Assembly: GCA_944385675.1 (NCBI GenBank)
Contig: CALWYD010000054.1
Coordinates: 1 to 50,971 of the forward strand
Length of the DNA stretch: 50,971 nt
Source: an uncultured Oscillospiraceae bacterium
Lineage (GTDB): Bacteria; Bacillota; Clostridia; Oscillospirales; Oscillospiraceae
Direction: 5' to 3'
Position 1 is the first letter of the stretch. Every line of letters begins with the position of its first letter. The notes beneath the pieces are model-generated. The model searched no databases. It saw nothing but the letters and a program-made list of their open reading frames with translations, and was not told the origin of the DNA. A program made the position numbers and the translations under genes. Shown here in pieces: positions 33,635-41,161 of the stretch.

Positions 33635-34393
33635 ATGAAATTTATCTCCTGGAATGTGAATGGCCTGCGGGCCTGTCTCAAGAAAGGCTTTTTGGATTTT
33701 TATCAGGGGGAACGGCCCGACTTTTGCTGTTTGCAGGAGACTAAGATGGAGAAAGGCCAGGCAGATGTCCCGCTGGGAGAGGAAGTTTTGGAGTACTGGA
33801 ATTCTGCCGAGAAGAAGGGGTACTCCGGTACTGCCATCTTTACCCCTCACGCCCCCCTGGCTGTAGCATACGGCATGGACAAGGACGTCCATGACCATGA
33901 AGGTCGGCTGATTACCTTGGAATATGAGCCATTCTACCTGGTATGCTGCTATACCCCTAATTCCCAGGATGGGCTGAAGCGGTTGGGATACCGGATGGAA
34001 TGGGAGGATGACCTGCGGGAATATCTGGTCTCCCTCGACAAGACCAAGCCAGTGGTCTATTGCGGGGATCTGAATGTAGCACACCGGGAAATTGACCTGA
34101 AAAATCCCAAAACGAACCGGATGAACGCCGGGTTTACAGACCAGGAGCGGGAGAAGATGACCGACCTGCTGGCCTCTGGTTTTACTGATACCTTCCGATA
34201 CCTCTACCCGGATGCAGAAGGGGCCTACTCCTGGTGGTCCTACCGCTTCCACGCCCGAGAGAACAACGCGGGGTGGCGCATTGACTATTTTATTGTGTCC
34301 CAACGCCTGCAAGAAAAGATCCAGCGGGCAGAAATTCTCAGCCAGGTGCAGGGCAGTGACCACTGTCCCGTCCTGCTGGAACTGGATATATAG
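33635..34393 (+). CDS. Exodeoxyribonuclease III
   Basis: A 252-residue AP endonuclease/3'-5' exonuclease of the ExoA/XthA family, used in base excision repair. Motifs are SWNVNGLRAC at the N-terminus, CLQETKM with the catalytic Glu, GDLNVAHREIDLKNPKTN with the catalytic Asp and Asn, and the C-terminal GSDHCPVLLEL with the catalytic Asp-His. Start ATG 33635 has GTAGGAGGAG upstream; earlier in-frame ATG codons lie within the promoter. It is 42 bp before metF on the same strand. Confidence 0.96.
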   Translation: MKFISWNVNGLRACLKKGFLDFYQGERPDFCCLQETKMEKGQADVPLGEEVLEYWNSAEKKGYSGTAIFTPHAPLAVAYGMDKDVHDHEGRLITLEYEPFYLVCCYTPNSQDGLKRLGYRMEWEDDLREYLVSLDKTKPVVYCGDLNVAHREIDLKNPKTNRMNAGFTDQEREKMTDLLASGFTDTFRYLYPDAEGAYSWWSYRFHARENNAGWRIDYFIVSQRLQEKIQRAEILSQVQGSDHCPVLLELDI

Positions 34394-34435
34394 TGCCCAG
34401 GAATAAGGGATTCACCACAGAAAGAGGGAAAGAAT

Positions 34436-35302
34436 ATGAAACTGGCACAGCTTTTTGGACAGGGACGGACAGTATTTTCCTGCGAGGTGTTTCCGCCAAA
34501 GCGGGATATGCCCATTGACAGCATCTATACCACTCTGGACGGCTTGAAGGACATCCACCCTGACTTTATCAGCGTTACCTATGGCGCGGGCGGATCCAAG
34601 GTGAATCAGACCACCCGGGAGATTGCCTCCATTATTGAAAACAGGTATCACATCCCCGCCATGGCTCACCTGACCTGCGTGGGGGCGGGGAGGGAAGATG
34701 TAGATCAGCTGCTGGAGCAGCTGAAGGCGGACGGGGTGGAGAACATCCTGGCCCTGCGGGGGGACCCCAACCCCAATGTACCCCCCAAGACTGACTTTGC
34801 CCACGCCAGCGACCTGGTGTCCTACATTCGCGCCCGCAGCGACTTCGGTGTGTCTGCCGCCTGCTACCCTGAGGGACACCTGGAGAGCCCCGACCTGGTC
34901 AGTGATATCCGCTATTTAAAGAAGAAAGTGGACGCGGGGGCCCAGCACCTGGTCAGCCAGCTGTTCTTTGATAACGAAGACTTTTTCCGCTTCCTGGAGC
35001 GCTGCCGCATTGCCGGCATCACCGTGCCCATCGAGGCAGGCATTATGCCTGTCCTGTCCCAAGCTTCCATCCAGCGCATGGTGTCCATGTGCGGAGCCAG
35101 CATGCCCAGTAAGCTGACGCGAATCCTGGCCCGGTATGGGGACCACCCGGACGCCCTGCGAGAAGCGGGGATTGCTTATGCCATTGACCAGATTTCCGAC
35201 CTGATCGCCGGCGGGGTGGAGGGGATCCACCTTTATACCATGAACAATCCCCAGGTGGCCCAGAAGATTGCAGGCAGCATCTCCTCCATCAGAAGGGTAT
35301 AG
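34436..35302 (+). CDS. metF: Methylenetetrahydrofolate reductase
   Basis: A 288-residue flavin TIM-barrel enzyme that reduces 5,10-methylene- to 5-methyl-tetrahydrofolate, the methyl donor for MetH. Recognisable blocks: SCEVFPPK near residue 14 with the catalytic Glu, ISVTYGAGGS, AHLTCVGAGREDV, ILALRGDPN, FGVSAACYPEGH, LVSQLFFDNEDFFRFLERC and PIEAGIMPV. It lies across the divergent promoter region from asnA and metH, consistent with linked one-carbon metabolism. RBS AGAGGGAAAGA precedes ATG 34436. Confidence 0.95.
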   Translation: MKLAQLFGQGRTVFSCEVFPPKRDMPIDSIYTTLDGLKDIHPDFISVTYGAGGSKVNQTTREIASIIENRYHIPAMAHLTCVGAGREDVDQLLEQLKADGVENILALRGDPNPNVPPKTDFAHASDLVSYIRARSDFGVSAACYPEGHLESPDLVSDIRYLKKKVDAGAQHLVSQLFFDNEDFFRFLERCRIAGITVPIEAGIMPVLSQASIQRMVSMCGASMPSKLTRILARYGDHPDALREAGIAYAIDQISDLIAGGVEGIHLYTMNNPQVAQKIAGSISSIRRV

Positions 35303-35385
35303 GACGGACAAATTAAGAAAAATTTAAGAGGAATTTTTCGTGTTTTGAAAATTTCTGTGGTATCTTTGAGAAAACTGGAGAAGAG

Positions 35386-36096
35386 ATGAGCGCCACGGAG
35401 ACGAAGCACAAAAAAATTTGGCTGGCAGTGACAGTGCTGCTGCTGGCAGGAGGGGCATGGGGGTTATATGCCAGCGGTTTTTTTGCCGCCTGTACCTCCC
35501 CTCAGACCCTTCAGGACTATATTGCCCGGCGCGCCCCCTATGCCCAGCTTTGGTTTTTTCTGCTTCAGTTGCTCTCTGTGGTGCTAGCCCCTATTCCCAG
35601 CAACATTACCGCTGTGGCGGGGGGCGTGATCTTCGGGATGTGGCCTGCCTTTCTGCTCACTTGGGGGGCGGTATTTTCCGGGTCGTTGCTGGTTTTTTTC
35701 CTGGCCCGAATGCTGGGTCGTGGTTTTGCCGACCAGGTGGTTGGTCGCCGCCTGTCCGAAAAGTACCAGACGGTTATCCGCTCTAAAACAGGAATTTTCC
35801 TGACACTGGCGTTTCTCTTCCCCTATTTTCCTGACGATATGCTGTGTATTCTGGCCGGCCTGACCGACATTTCCCTCCGGCGATTTGCCCTCATTGTGCT
35901 GCTTACCCGGCCCTGGGGGCTTTTGGTGGCCTGTGCCCTTGGGGGCTCCTCCCTGAGTATCCCTCTATGGGCCCTGGCGTTGCTGGGGGCAGTTGGCTTG
36001 ACGGTTTTTGTGCTGGGAATGAAGTACGGAGATCGTGCACAACAGTGGGTGCTGCGCCGCTTAGAACGATACAAAACGGAACACGGACGGTCATAA
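35386..36096 (+). CDS. TVP38/TMEM64 (VTT domain) membrane protein
   Basis: A 236-residue protein with an N-terminal membrane helix (about 10-30) and the VTT/DedA-like core: LLSVVLAPIPSNITAVAGGVIFG with re-entrant-loop character, WGAVFSGSLLVFFLARMLG, then LFPYFPDDMLCILAGLTDISLRRF. Two closing helices end in a basic cytoplasmic tail. Related proteins act as lipid scramblases or undecaprenyl-phosphate flippases, which is suggestive only. RBS GGAGAAGAG precedes the ATG. Confidence 0.88.
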   Translation: MSATETKHKKIWLAVTVLLLAGGAWGLYASGFFAACTSPQTLQDYIARRAPYAQLWFFLLQLLSVVLAPIPSNITAVAGGVIFGMWPAFLLTWGAVFSGSLLVFFLARMLGRGFADQVVGRRLSEKYQTVIRSKTGIFLTLAFLFPYFPDDMLCILAGLTDISLRRFALIVLLTRPWGLLVACALGGSSLSIPLWALALLGAVGLTVFVLGMKYGDRAQQWVLRRLERYKTEHGRS

Positions 36097-36101
36097 CACA
36101 A

Positions 36102-36145
36102 AGGCCGCCCCCCTGGAAAGATACCGGGGTGGCGGCCTGTTTTTT
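36102..36145 (+). terminator. Terminator after the VTT gene
   Basis: Stem AGGCCGCC...CCTGG pairs with CCGGGG.GGCGGCCT with one bulge, followed by GTTTTTT. Confidence 0.85.
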
Positions 36146-36183
36146 GATTAAATAAAAATTTTTTGAATTGTAATATTTTCTTC

Positions 36184-36212
36184 TTTACAACAGGGGAAAG
36201 GTGTGGTATTAT
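36184..36212 (+). promoter_or_regulatory. Promoter of the PerR-like gene
   Basis: TTTACA (36184-36189), a 17-bp spacer and TATTAT (36207-36212). The -35 lies in the left arm and the start point just beyond the right arm of an inverted repeat. Confidence 0.68.
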
Positions 36213-36223
36213 CTTGTTGTAAA
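36184..36223. promoter_or_regulatory. Candidate autoregulatory operator of the PerR-like gene
   Basis: Perfect nine-base inverted repeat TTTACAACA (36184-36192) and TGTTGTAAA (36215-36223), 22 bp apart, framing the promoter. A third half-site, TTGTAA, lies upstream at 36168-36173. The arrangement fits Fur/PerR-type autoregulation, but the sequence is not the classical Per box. Confidence 0.55.
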
Positions 36224-36253
36224 TAAGAATCAATACTGTTACGGAGGCGACCC

Positions 36254-36664
36254 GTGGAACGAGCGACCAGATACAGCAAAAAGCGAGAGGCAATCTTAAA
36301 TGTGATCCGGGCGACCGACATCCATCCTTCTGCCGAATGGGTATATCAAAAGCTGAAACCCGACCACCCAGATCTGAGTTTGGGAACAGTCTATCGTAAC
36401 CTAGCACTGTTTCAGCGGCAGGGAATGATACAAAGCGTAGGTGTAGTTAACGGGCAGGAGCGGTTTGACGGTGTCACTGCGCCACATAGTCATTTTGTGT
36501 GCCGTCGCTGTGGCGCTGTTATGGATCTGCACCGCACTAAGTTGGATGTGGGGCTGGATCACAGGGTAGAGGAGGAGTATGGCCTAAGTGTAGAGCGCCA
36601 TGAACTGATTTTTTACGGTTGCTGCCAAGATTGTTTAGGGAAAGCAGAGGCCCATAAAATTTAA
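36254..36664 (+). CDS. Fur family regulator, PerR-like
   Basis: A 136-residue metalloregulator. The N-terminal winged helix (about 1-75) includes AEWVYQKLKPDHPDLSLGTVYRNLALF. The C-terminal dimerisation domain has SHFVCRRCGAV and YGCCQDCLGK, two CxxC pairs for structural zinc as in PerR, with His and Asp residues in between for the regulatory metal. The start is GTG 36254 behind ACGGAGGCG. It is upstream of and co-directional with reverse rubrerythrin and rubredoxin, which supports a peroxide-response rather than an iron-uptake role. Fur or Zur cannot be excluded. Confidence 0.88.
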   Translation: MERATRYSKKREAILNVIRATDIHPSAEWVYQKLKPDHPDLSLGTVYRNLALFQRQGMIQSVGVVNGQERFDGVTAPHSHFVCRRCGAVMDLHRTKLDVGLDHRVEEEYGLSVERHELIFYGCCQDCLGKAEAHKI

Positions 36665-36719
36665 AAATTTTTCATTTATTATATTTAAAGTAAAAATTAT
36701 TTGAGGAGGAACTGTTATT

Positions 36720-37262
36720 ATGAAAAAGTTTGTATGCACCGTTTGTGGTTATGTCCATGAGGGAGATACCCCCCCGGAGTTTTGCCCCATCTGCAAAGCG
36801 CCTGCTTCTAAGTTTAAGGAGCAAGCGGGGGAGAAGACCTGGGCGGCTGAGCATGTTGTGGGCGTGGCCCAGGGCGTGGACGAGGAAATTGTTAAGGGTC
36901 TGCGCATGAATTTTGAGGGCGAGTGCTCTGAGGTGGGTATGTACCTGGCCATGGCCCGTGTGGCTCACCGGGAAGGCTACCCCGAGATCGGCCTGTACTG
37001 GGAGAAGGCCGCCTATGAGGAAGCTGAGCATGCTGCCAAGTTTGCCGAACTGCTGGGCGAGGTAGTTACTGACTCCACCAAAAAGAATCTGGAGATGCGG
37101 GTAGACGCTGAGAACGGTGCCACTGCCGGCAAGTTCGAGCTGGCCAAGCGCGCCAAAGAGCTGGGTCTGGACGCCATCCACGACACCGTCCACGAGATGG
37201 CCCGCGACGAGGCCCGCCACGGCAAGGCTTTCGAGGGCCTGCTGAAGCGCTACTTTGGCTAA
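36720..37262 (+). CDS. Reverse rubrerythrin (N-terminal rubredoxin domain)
   Basis: A 180-residue non-haem iron peroxidase. The rubredoxin-like domain is N-terminal (residues 1-35, [13 protein letters not shown] and FCPICKAP, two CxxC pairs), the reverse of classical rubrerythrin. It is followed by a four-helix ferritin-like diiron domain with [20 protein letters not shown] and [11 protein letters not shown] carrying the Glu and His ligands. These proteins reduce hydrogen peroxide and oxygen in clostridia with electrons from NADH via rubredoxin. ATG 36720 follows TGAGGAGGA. The neighbouring rubredoxin is its likely electron donor. Confidence 0.95.
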   Translation: MKKFVCTVCGYVHEGDTPPEFCPICKAPASKFKEQAGEKTWAAEHVVGVAQGVDEEIVKGLRMNFEGECSEVGMYLAMARVAHREGYPEIGLYWEKAAYEEAEHAAKFAELLGEVVTDSTKKNLEMRVDAENGATAGKFELAKRAKELGLDAIHDTVHEMARDEARHGKAFEGLLKRYFG

Positions 37263-37302
37263 TATTATGGTAGGTGTAGAACGCTGAAGGGAGCAATATT
37301 TT

Positions 37303-37458
37303 ATGGATAAATATGTGTGCGTCTGTGGTTATGTGTACGATCCGGCAGTAGGAGATCCTGAGCATGGCGTGGCCCCCGGCACCCCTTGGGAGCAAGTTCC
37401 GGAAGATTGGGTGTGCCCGGTGTGCGGCATGGGTAAGGACGCTTTTGAAAAGGAATAA
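37303..37458 (+). CDS. Rubredoxin with atypical CxC first metal knuckle
   Basis: A 51-residue rubredoxin. The second knuckle [13 protein letters not shown] is canonical (Cys38, Cys41), as are [17 protein letters not shown] and VPEDW. The first knuckle reads [12 protein letters not shown], with Cys6 and Cys8 only one residue apart instead of the usual CxxC. This is an in-frame one-residue shortening, not a frameshift. RBS AAGGGAG precedes ATG 37303. It should shuttle single electrons to the reverse rubrerythrin encoded 40 bp upstream. Whether the shorter loop still holds iron in a tetrahedral site cannot be judged from sequence. Confidence 0.92.
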   Translation: MDKYVCVCGYVYDPAVGDPEHGVAPGTPWEQVPEDWVCPVCGMGKDAFEKE

Positions 37459-37473
37459 GCAGATAGACAGATG

Positions 37474-37510
37474 AAAAAGGGGGGACAGGGCAACCTGTTC
37501 CCCCTTTTTT
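37474..37510. terminator. Bidirectional terminator after rubredoxin
   Basis: AAAAAGGGGGGACAGG pairs with CCTGTTCCCCCTTTTTT around GCAA. It separates the rubredoxin gene from the convergent LysR gene and has A- and T-runs on both sides. Confidence 0.9.
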
Positions 37511-37527
37511 GCAGAGAAGAGAGCGCG

Positions 37528-38415
37528 TTATTGGGAGTGCTTTCCCTGGGAGTTAATATAGTCGATTGATTCTTGAATAAATGCCCTGGCCAAGGGAGAG
37601 GCGTACTTCAAAGATCGAATGCAGATTCCGATGGTGCGGAAATATGTGCGTTTTAGAGGACGTGTTACCACCTCGCGGGAGTGAGCCACAATAGCTAACT
37701 TTGGGATAATGGAAACACCCAGGCCGCGTTCTATCATAGCAATGGTTGCAGCGTCACCTTTAATGCGGAACCGGATGTTGGGGGACTGGTTTTCCTGTTT
37801 TAAGACATATTGGACACACTCGTCGCCCCCTTCATTGGGGACAATGAAGGGATATTGAGCAAGGTCCGCCAAATCTATTTTTGTTTTGGTGGAGAGAGGA
37901 TTTCCGCGGGGCAGAACTGCCAGGATTGGGTCTTTGCAAAGAGGAATAAAATCAAAATTGTCCGGAACCGGAGTGGAAATAAAAGCCATGTCAATGGTTC
38001 CTTTGGTGACATCCGCCAAAGTGGTGCCATAAACTCCCTCCAAAATTCGAAGATCGATGTTAGGGTGTGCTGATAAAAAACGGCCGATTATCCCAGGCAG
38101 CCACCGGGAACAAACGCTGGGAAGGGCACCTACCTGAAGTTCGCCGATTTCAATCCCTTTCAGTTTGTGGGAGGTTTCTATCAGGGCGTTTTCCGATGAG
38201 ACGATCTGCTGCATATAACCTTGCAGATATTGGGCATTTTCCGTAGGTAAAATTCCGTCTTTTGTGCGGATTAAAAGAGGGAAGCCAACGTCCTGTTCCA
38301 GTGAAGAAATCATCAAACTGATGCCCGGCTGGGTATACCCCAGAATTTTTGCGGCTTTTGTCAAACTTTTTTGCTCCACTGCGGTCAAAAAAGCGCGATA
38401 TTTTTGAATACTCAC
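37528..38415 (-). CDS. LysR family transcriptional regulator
   Basis: A 295-residue LysR-type regulator. Residues 1-60 form the winged helix (YRAFLTAVEQKSLTKAAKILGYTQPGISLMISSLE). The linker helix follows, and from about 90 the periplasmic-binding-protein-like effector domain (VGALPSVCSRWLPGIIGRFL, DMAFISTPVPDNFDFIPL, GLGVSIIPKLAI). It is transcribed divergently from the large transporter operon starting at 38790, the usual arrangement for a regulator of the adjacent operon. A perfect T-N11-A type dyad lies in the shared intergenic region. Confidence 0.9.
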   Translation of the reverse strand: MSIQKYRAFLTAVEQKSLTKAAKILGYTQPGISLMISSLEQDVGFPLLIRTKDGILPTENAQYLQGYMQQIVSSENALIETSHKLKGIEIGELQVGALPSVCSRWLPGIIGRFLSAHPNIDLRILEGVYGTTLADVTKGTIDMAFISTPVPDNFDFIPLCKDPILAVLPRGNPLSTKTKIDLADLAQYPFIVPNEGGDECVQYVLKQENQSPNIRFRIKGDAATIAMIERGLGVSIIPKLAIVAHSREVVTRPLKRTYFRTIGICIRSLKYASPLARAFIQESIDYINSQGKHSQ

Positions 38416-38789
38416 GTTGGTTCACCCCTATAATGAAATATTATGCTTACAATTTACAACATTTAATTTACAAATGACATAAAGTAATATACAATTTTGA
38501 CAACGGAAGTGCAAGAAAAAAATTAAGTTTTGTGATTTTCGAGGGTATAAAATCCTGAAATTCCTAGCAGGAATGTGCACGACACGATTACCTTATATAT
38601 TACTATAGAGCGTGTCGAATCTATTGTTATTTTTTCGTTCAGACCGATTTGCTGCCAGCTCCAAACTTTGGCCTCAATTACTCAATTGGAAGATGGCTCC
38701 AGAACAATCAGGCGATTGAAGCCAGAGACGGCACAGATTAAGTCTAACGGATGAATAAAAAATAAGCAACAAGTAAAGGAGAACACACC
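38416..38789. promoter_or_regulatory. Divergent LysR/ABC-operon control region
   Basis: A 374-base AT-rich region without genes. It contains the dyad ATTCCT-AGC-AGGAAT (38560-38574), which fits a LysR T-N11-A box, and a wider inverted repeat CGACACG (38580-38586) with CGTGTCG (38611-38617) around an AT-rich core. A TTGACA at 38497-38502 has no good -10 at normal spacing. TTAAGT (38523-38528) with TATAAA (38546-38551) at 17 bp is the best operon promoter candidate, and it ends nine bases before the LysR-type dyad. Confidence 0.55.
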
Positions 38790-40058
38790 ATGAAGAAAAA
38801 GTTAGCTTCCCTTCTGGCCATAGCGCTGACCCTTTCTTGCCTTGTCGGCTGCGGCAACAGCTCCGGTTCTAGCGCTTCCTCCGGTGGAGCTGCTTCCTCC
38901 GGCGGCACTTCCTCCTCTGGTGAGAGCAGCGGCGAAACGCTGAAGATCGGCATCGGTTGTGCATTGACCGGAACTTCCGCCACCTATGGCGAACTGATGC
39001 TCCTGGGCGCCGAGCTGGCGGCTGAGGAACTGAACGCCAACGGCGGTGTCAACGGACAGATGGTTGAAATCGTGGCTTATGACGACAAGCAGGATCCCAA
39101 GGAAGCCGCTCTGGTTGCCCAGCGCTTCTGCGACAACGACGAGATTTTCGCTGTGATTGCTCACGGCGGCAGCAGCCTGACCCTGGCTGCGGCCCCCATT
39201 TATGAGGCTGCCGGCCTGACCAACATGGCTCCCAGCTCCAGCGCCTCCTCCGTGACTGAGCAGGGCTATCAGTACCTGGTTCGTCACGTCATCCGTGAGG
39301 ACCGTCAGGCTCCTCAGGTTATCGGCTTCATGGCCAACAACCTGGGTATGGAGAAGATCGCCATTGTTTACGCCAACAACGACCACGGCCAGGGCAACCT
39401 GGAGACCTCTCTGGAAGTCGCTGAGCAGCTGGGCCTGGAAGTGGTAGCCACCGAGACCTACAACCCCGGCGTTGAGAAGGACTTCTCCGCTCTGCTGACC
39501 AAGGTGAAGAAGGCTGCTCCCGACGGAATCGCCATCTACGCTGACTACACTGAGGGCGGCATGATTCTGGGCCAGGCTTATCAGCAGGGCATGGAAGACA
39601 TGATCTGGGTTGGCCAGAGCTCCCTGACTTACAGCCAGCTGGTAGAGCTGGCCGGCGTGGAAGCCGTTCAGAACCTCTACATGACCGTTACCTTTAACCC
39701 CTATTCCACCCGTGAGCCCGTTGTGAAGTTCATGGAGAAGTTCCACGAGGTTCGCCCCGACGAGATCCCCTCTGAGCCCTGCGCTTTCAGCTATGACATC
39801 GTAAACGTGTTTGCTCAGGCCATTGAGGCTGGTGCAACCAAGGAGAACCTGGCCCTGTTTATTAAGAATCTGGTGCCTGGTCAGGAGCCCTTCGTAGCCA
39901 AGAACCTGCTGCTGGGCGATGACGTTCAGTGGGACAGCAAGGGCGATGTGACTCCCCGCGGCGTTGAAATGCTGAAGGTGGACGAGAACGGCCAGTTCGT
40001 GAGCACTGATATTGCTGTGGATGTGACCGGCATCGACATGGAAGGTATTGTCGCCTAA
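38790..40058 (+). CDS. LIV-type ABC transporter substrate-binding lipoprotein
   Basis: A 422-residue lipoprotein. A lipobox ends at Cys21 (LSCLVGC), followed by a flexible Ser/Gly tract (about 22-50) with repeats of SSGG. The rest is a type I periplasmic binding fold of the branched-chain amino acid (LivJ) class: IGIGCALTGTSATYGELMLLG, GGVNGQMVEIVAYDDKQDPKEA, and later YANNDHGQGNLETSLEVA. It should capture the substrate of the importer encoded downstream. LIV-family binding proteins accept amino acids, amides and aromatic compounds, so the substrate is open. RBS AAAGGAGA precedes the ATG. A strong hairpin follows its stop codon. Confidence 0.93.
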   Translation: MKKKLASLLAIALTLSCLVGCGNSSGSSASSGGAASSGGTSSSGESSGETLKIGIGCALTGTSATYGELMLLGAELAAEELNANGGVNGQMVEIVAYDDKQDPKEAALVAQRFCDNDEIFAVIAHGGSSLTLAAAPIYEAAGLTNMAPSSSASSVTEQGYQYLVRHVIREDRQAPQVIGFMANNLGMEKIAIVYANNDHGQGNLETSLEVAEQLGLEVVATETYNPGVEKDFSALLTKVKKAAPDGIAIYADYTEGGMILGQAYQQGMEDMIWVGQSSLTYSQLVELAGVEAVQNLYMTVTFNPYSTREPVVKFMEKFHEVRPDEIPSEPCAFSYDIVNVFAQAIEAGATKENLALFIKNLVPGQEPFVAKNLLLGDDVQWDSKGDVTPRGVEMLKVDENGQFVSTDIAVDVTGIDMEGIVA

Positions 40059-40080
40059 TATTATTTACCGTATCTGATAT

Positions 40081-40124
40081 TTCCTGCGGATTGCGGGCGG
40101 AATTTCGCCCGCAATTCGCAGGAA
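40081..40124 (+). other. Strong intercistronic hairpin after the binding-protein gene
   Basis: TTCCTGCG-GATTGCGGGCG pairs almost perfectly with CGCCCGCAATT-CGCAGGAA around GAATTT. The tail is only CAGTTTTAG. It probably acts as a leaky terminator or 3' stabiliser, raising the binding protein over the rest of the operon. Confidence 0.7.
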
Positions 40125-40163
40125 CAGTTTTAGAAAATCCAGGAGCGGAAAGGGAAATGATGT

Positions 40164-40616
40164 ATGAGTAAAGCAGAGTTTATCATGCGCTGGCCTGAGC
40201 TGAACAAGCAGGTGCGGTGCAGACCTATTCATCACAACAGAGAACTGTTTGACTGGTTCATGGAAAACCTGCCCACCAAATGCGTACAGACAGTTACCGT
40301 GGTGGCTGGTCTGCAGTTGTATATGCAGAACGTAAAGATGCCCAAGGTGGAGTGCAATTGGATCCAGGAGAACCAGCCTCTGGAGTACATGGCCGACTAT
40401 CCTGTGGGCCGTGCCATGTTCTTTATGACTGCCGGTCATGTTGCCAACTTCACCTTTAAGGCCGGCTATGCCACCGAGCCTATGCCCTATCCCACCTGGG
40501 CCGAAGTGGTAGATGAGGACAAAGAGACGTTTGTTGCCGTGGCAAATGAGATTTGGGAAAGTGTCCTGATGGACAAGAAGACTTATCACGTTGAATTTTT
40601 TGCGGCGGAGGATTAA
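40164..40616 (+). CDS. Cassette protein A1, cyclophilin-like (DUF3830-like) small protein of unknown function
   Basis: A 150-residue soluble protein without signal or membrane segment. It begins with a short strand FIMRWPELNKQVRCRP, a helix LFDWFMENLP, strands QTVTVVAGLQLYM, then GRAMFFMTAGHVANF and a C-terminal PTWAEVVDEDKETFVAVANEIWE. From memory this layout resembles the DUF3830 cyclophilin-like family; that is inference. It is closely related to A2 (44174-44623) and more distantly to C1 and C2. The stop is 3 bp before B1, whose ribosome binding site GGAGG lies inside this gene, so A1 and B1 are coupled. Function unknown. Confidence 0.85.
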   Translation: MSKAEFIMRWPELNKQVRCRPIHHNRELFDWFMENLPTKCVQTVTVVAGLQLYMQNVKMPKVECNWIQENQPLEYMADYPVGRAMFFMTAGHVANFTFKAGYATEPMPYPTWAEVVDEDKETFVAVANEIWESVLMDKKTYHVEFFAAED

Positions 40617-40619
40617 AAG

Positions 40620-41141
40620 ATGGACTGGAAAGCGTTGAAAAAAGAAATTGAAGAGACCGCGGAACGGAGCGTGGAGATTTGTCCTGAGGACATTATGCGT
40701 GTGTTTGAGTATGAAATCGCTCCCGAGAGATGTGGTACCGGCGGCCTGATGCTGGGTCCCTGGTTTGAGGGTGCCACTGCCAGCCGCTATCTGATTCCCT
40801 ATTACATTTATAACATTATTAAGCTGACGAAGGATTCCGATCTTCCCGTGGAAAAGATTCGCCAGCAGATGAATCTGATGCTCCCCAAGGCCCTTGGTAC
40901 TGCAGACCTGTCCGGAATGTGGACGGTGGCAGATTTGACCCGTCGCACCATGGCCTGTGTCAATGAGATGGAAAACCGCGATGAAATTCTGGAGCTGCTC
41001 AATGCACTGTATCTCTACGGTTCCAGCATCAATGCTTGGCAGAACTACCGCGTAAAGTGGGGCCTGAGTGCCGCGTTCATGATTCCCACGCGTAAGGAAC
41101 TGGTAGGAATGGCTGAGCGGTCCAGCGAGAGCTACATTTGA
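40620..41141 (+). CDS. Cassette protein B1, uncharacterised helical protein
   Basis: A 173-residue soluble, mainly helical protein that I do not recognise. Landmarks are an N-terminal helix WKALKKEIEETAE, EDIMRVFEYEI, the glycine-rich block GTGGLMLGPWFEGATASRY at 39-57, and near the C-terminus NALYLYGSSINAWQ with VKWGLSAAF. The block at 39-57 is identical in B2 (44627-45148) although the DNA differs at six silent positions. The pattern WF-x-GA...N-x-N-x-W...WG...AF is also found in D1 and D2. It has no sequence feature of an export signal. Its role is probably tied to A1, the adjacent coupled gene. Confidence 0.85.
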   Translation: MDWKALKKEIEETAERSVEICPEDIMRVFEYEIAPERCGTGGLMLGPWFEGATASRYLIPYYIYNIIKLTKDSDLPVEKIRQQMNLMLPKALGTADLSGMWTVADLTRRTMACVNEMENRDEILELLNALYLYGSSINAWQNYRVKWGLSAAFMIPTRKELVGMAERSSESYI

Positions 41142-41161
41142 ACCTGGGGGAGGAACAATTG

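Noticed and set aside
33515-34363. Open frame of about 282 codons opposite exoA
   Set aside because: exoA has all catalytic motifs, promoter and RBS. The antisense frame has none.
38497-38502. TTGACA as the -35 of the ABC operon
   Set aside because: No acceptable -10 at 16-18 bp; kept only as a note in the control region.
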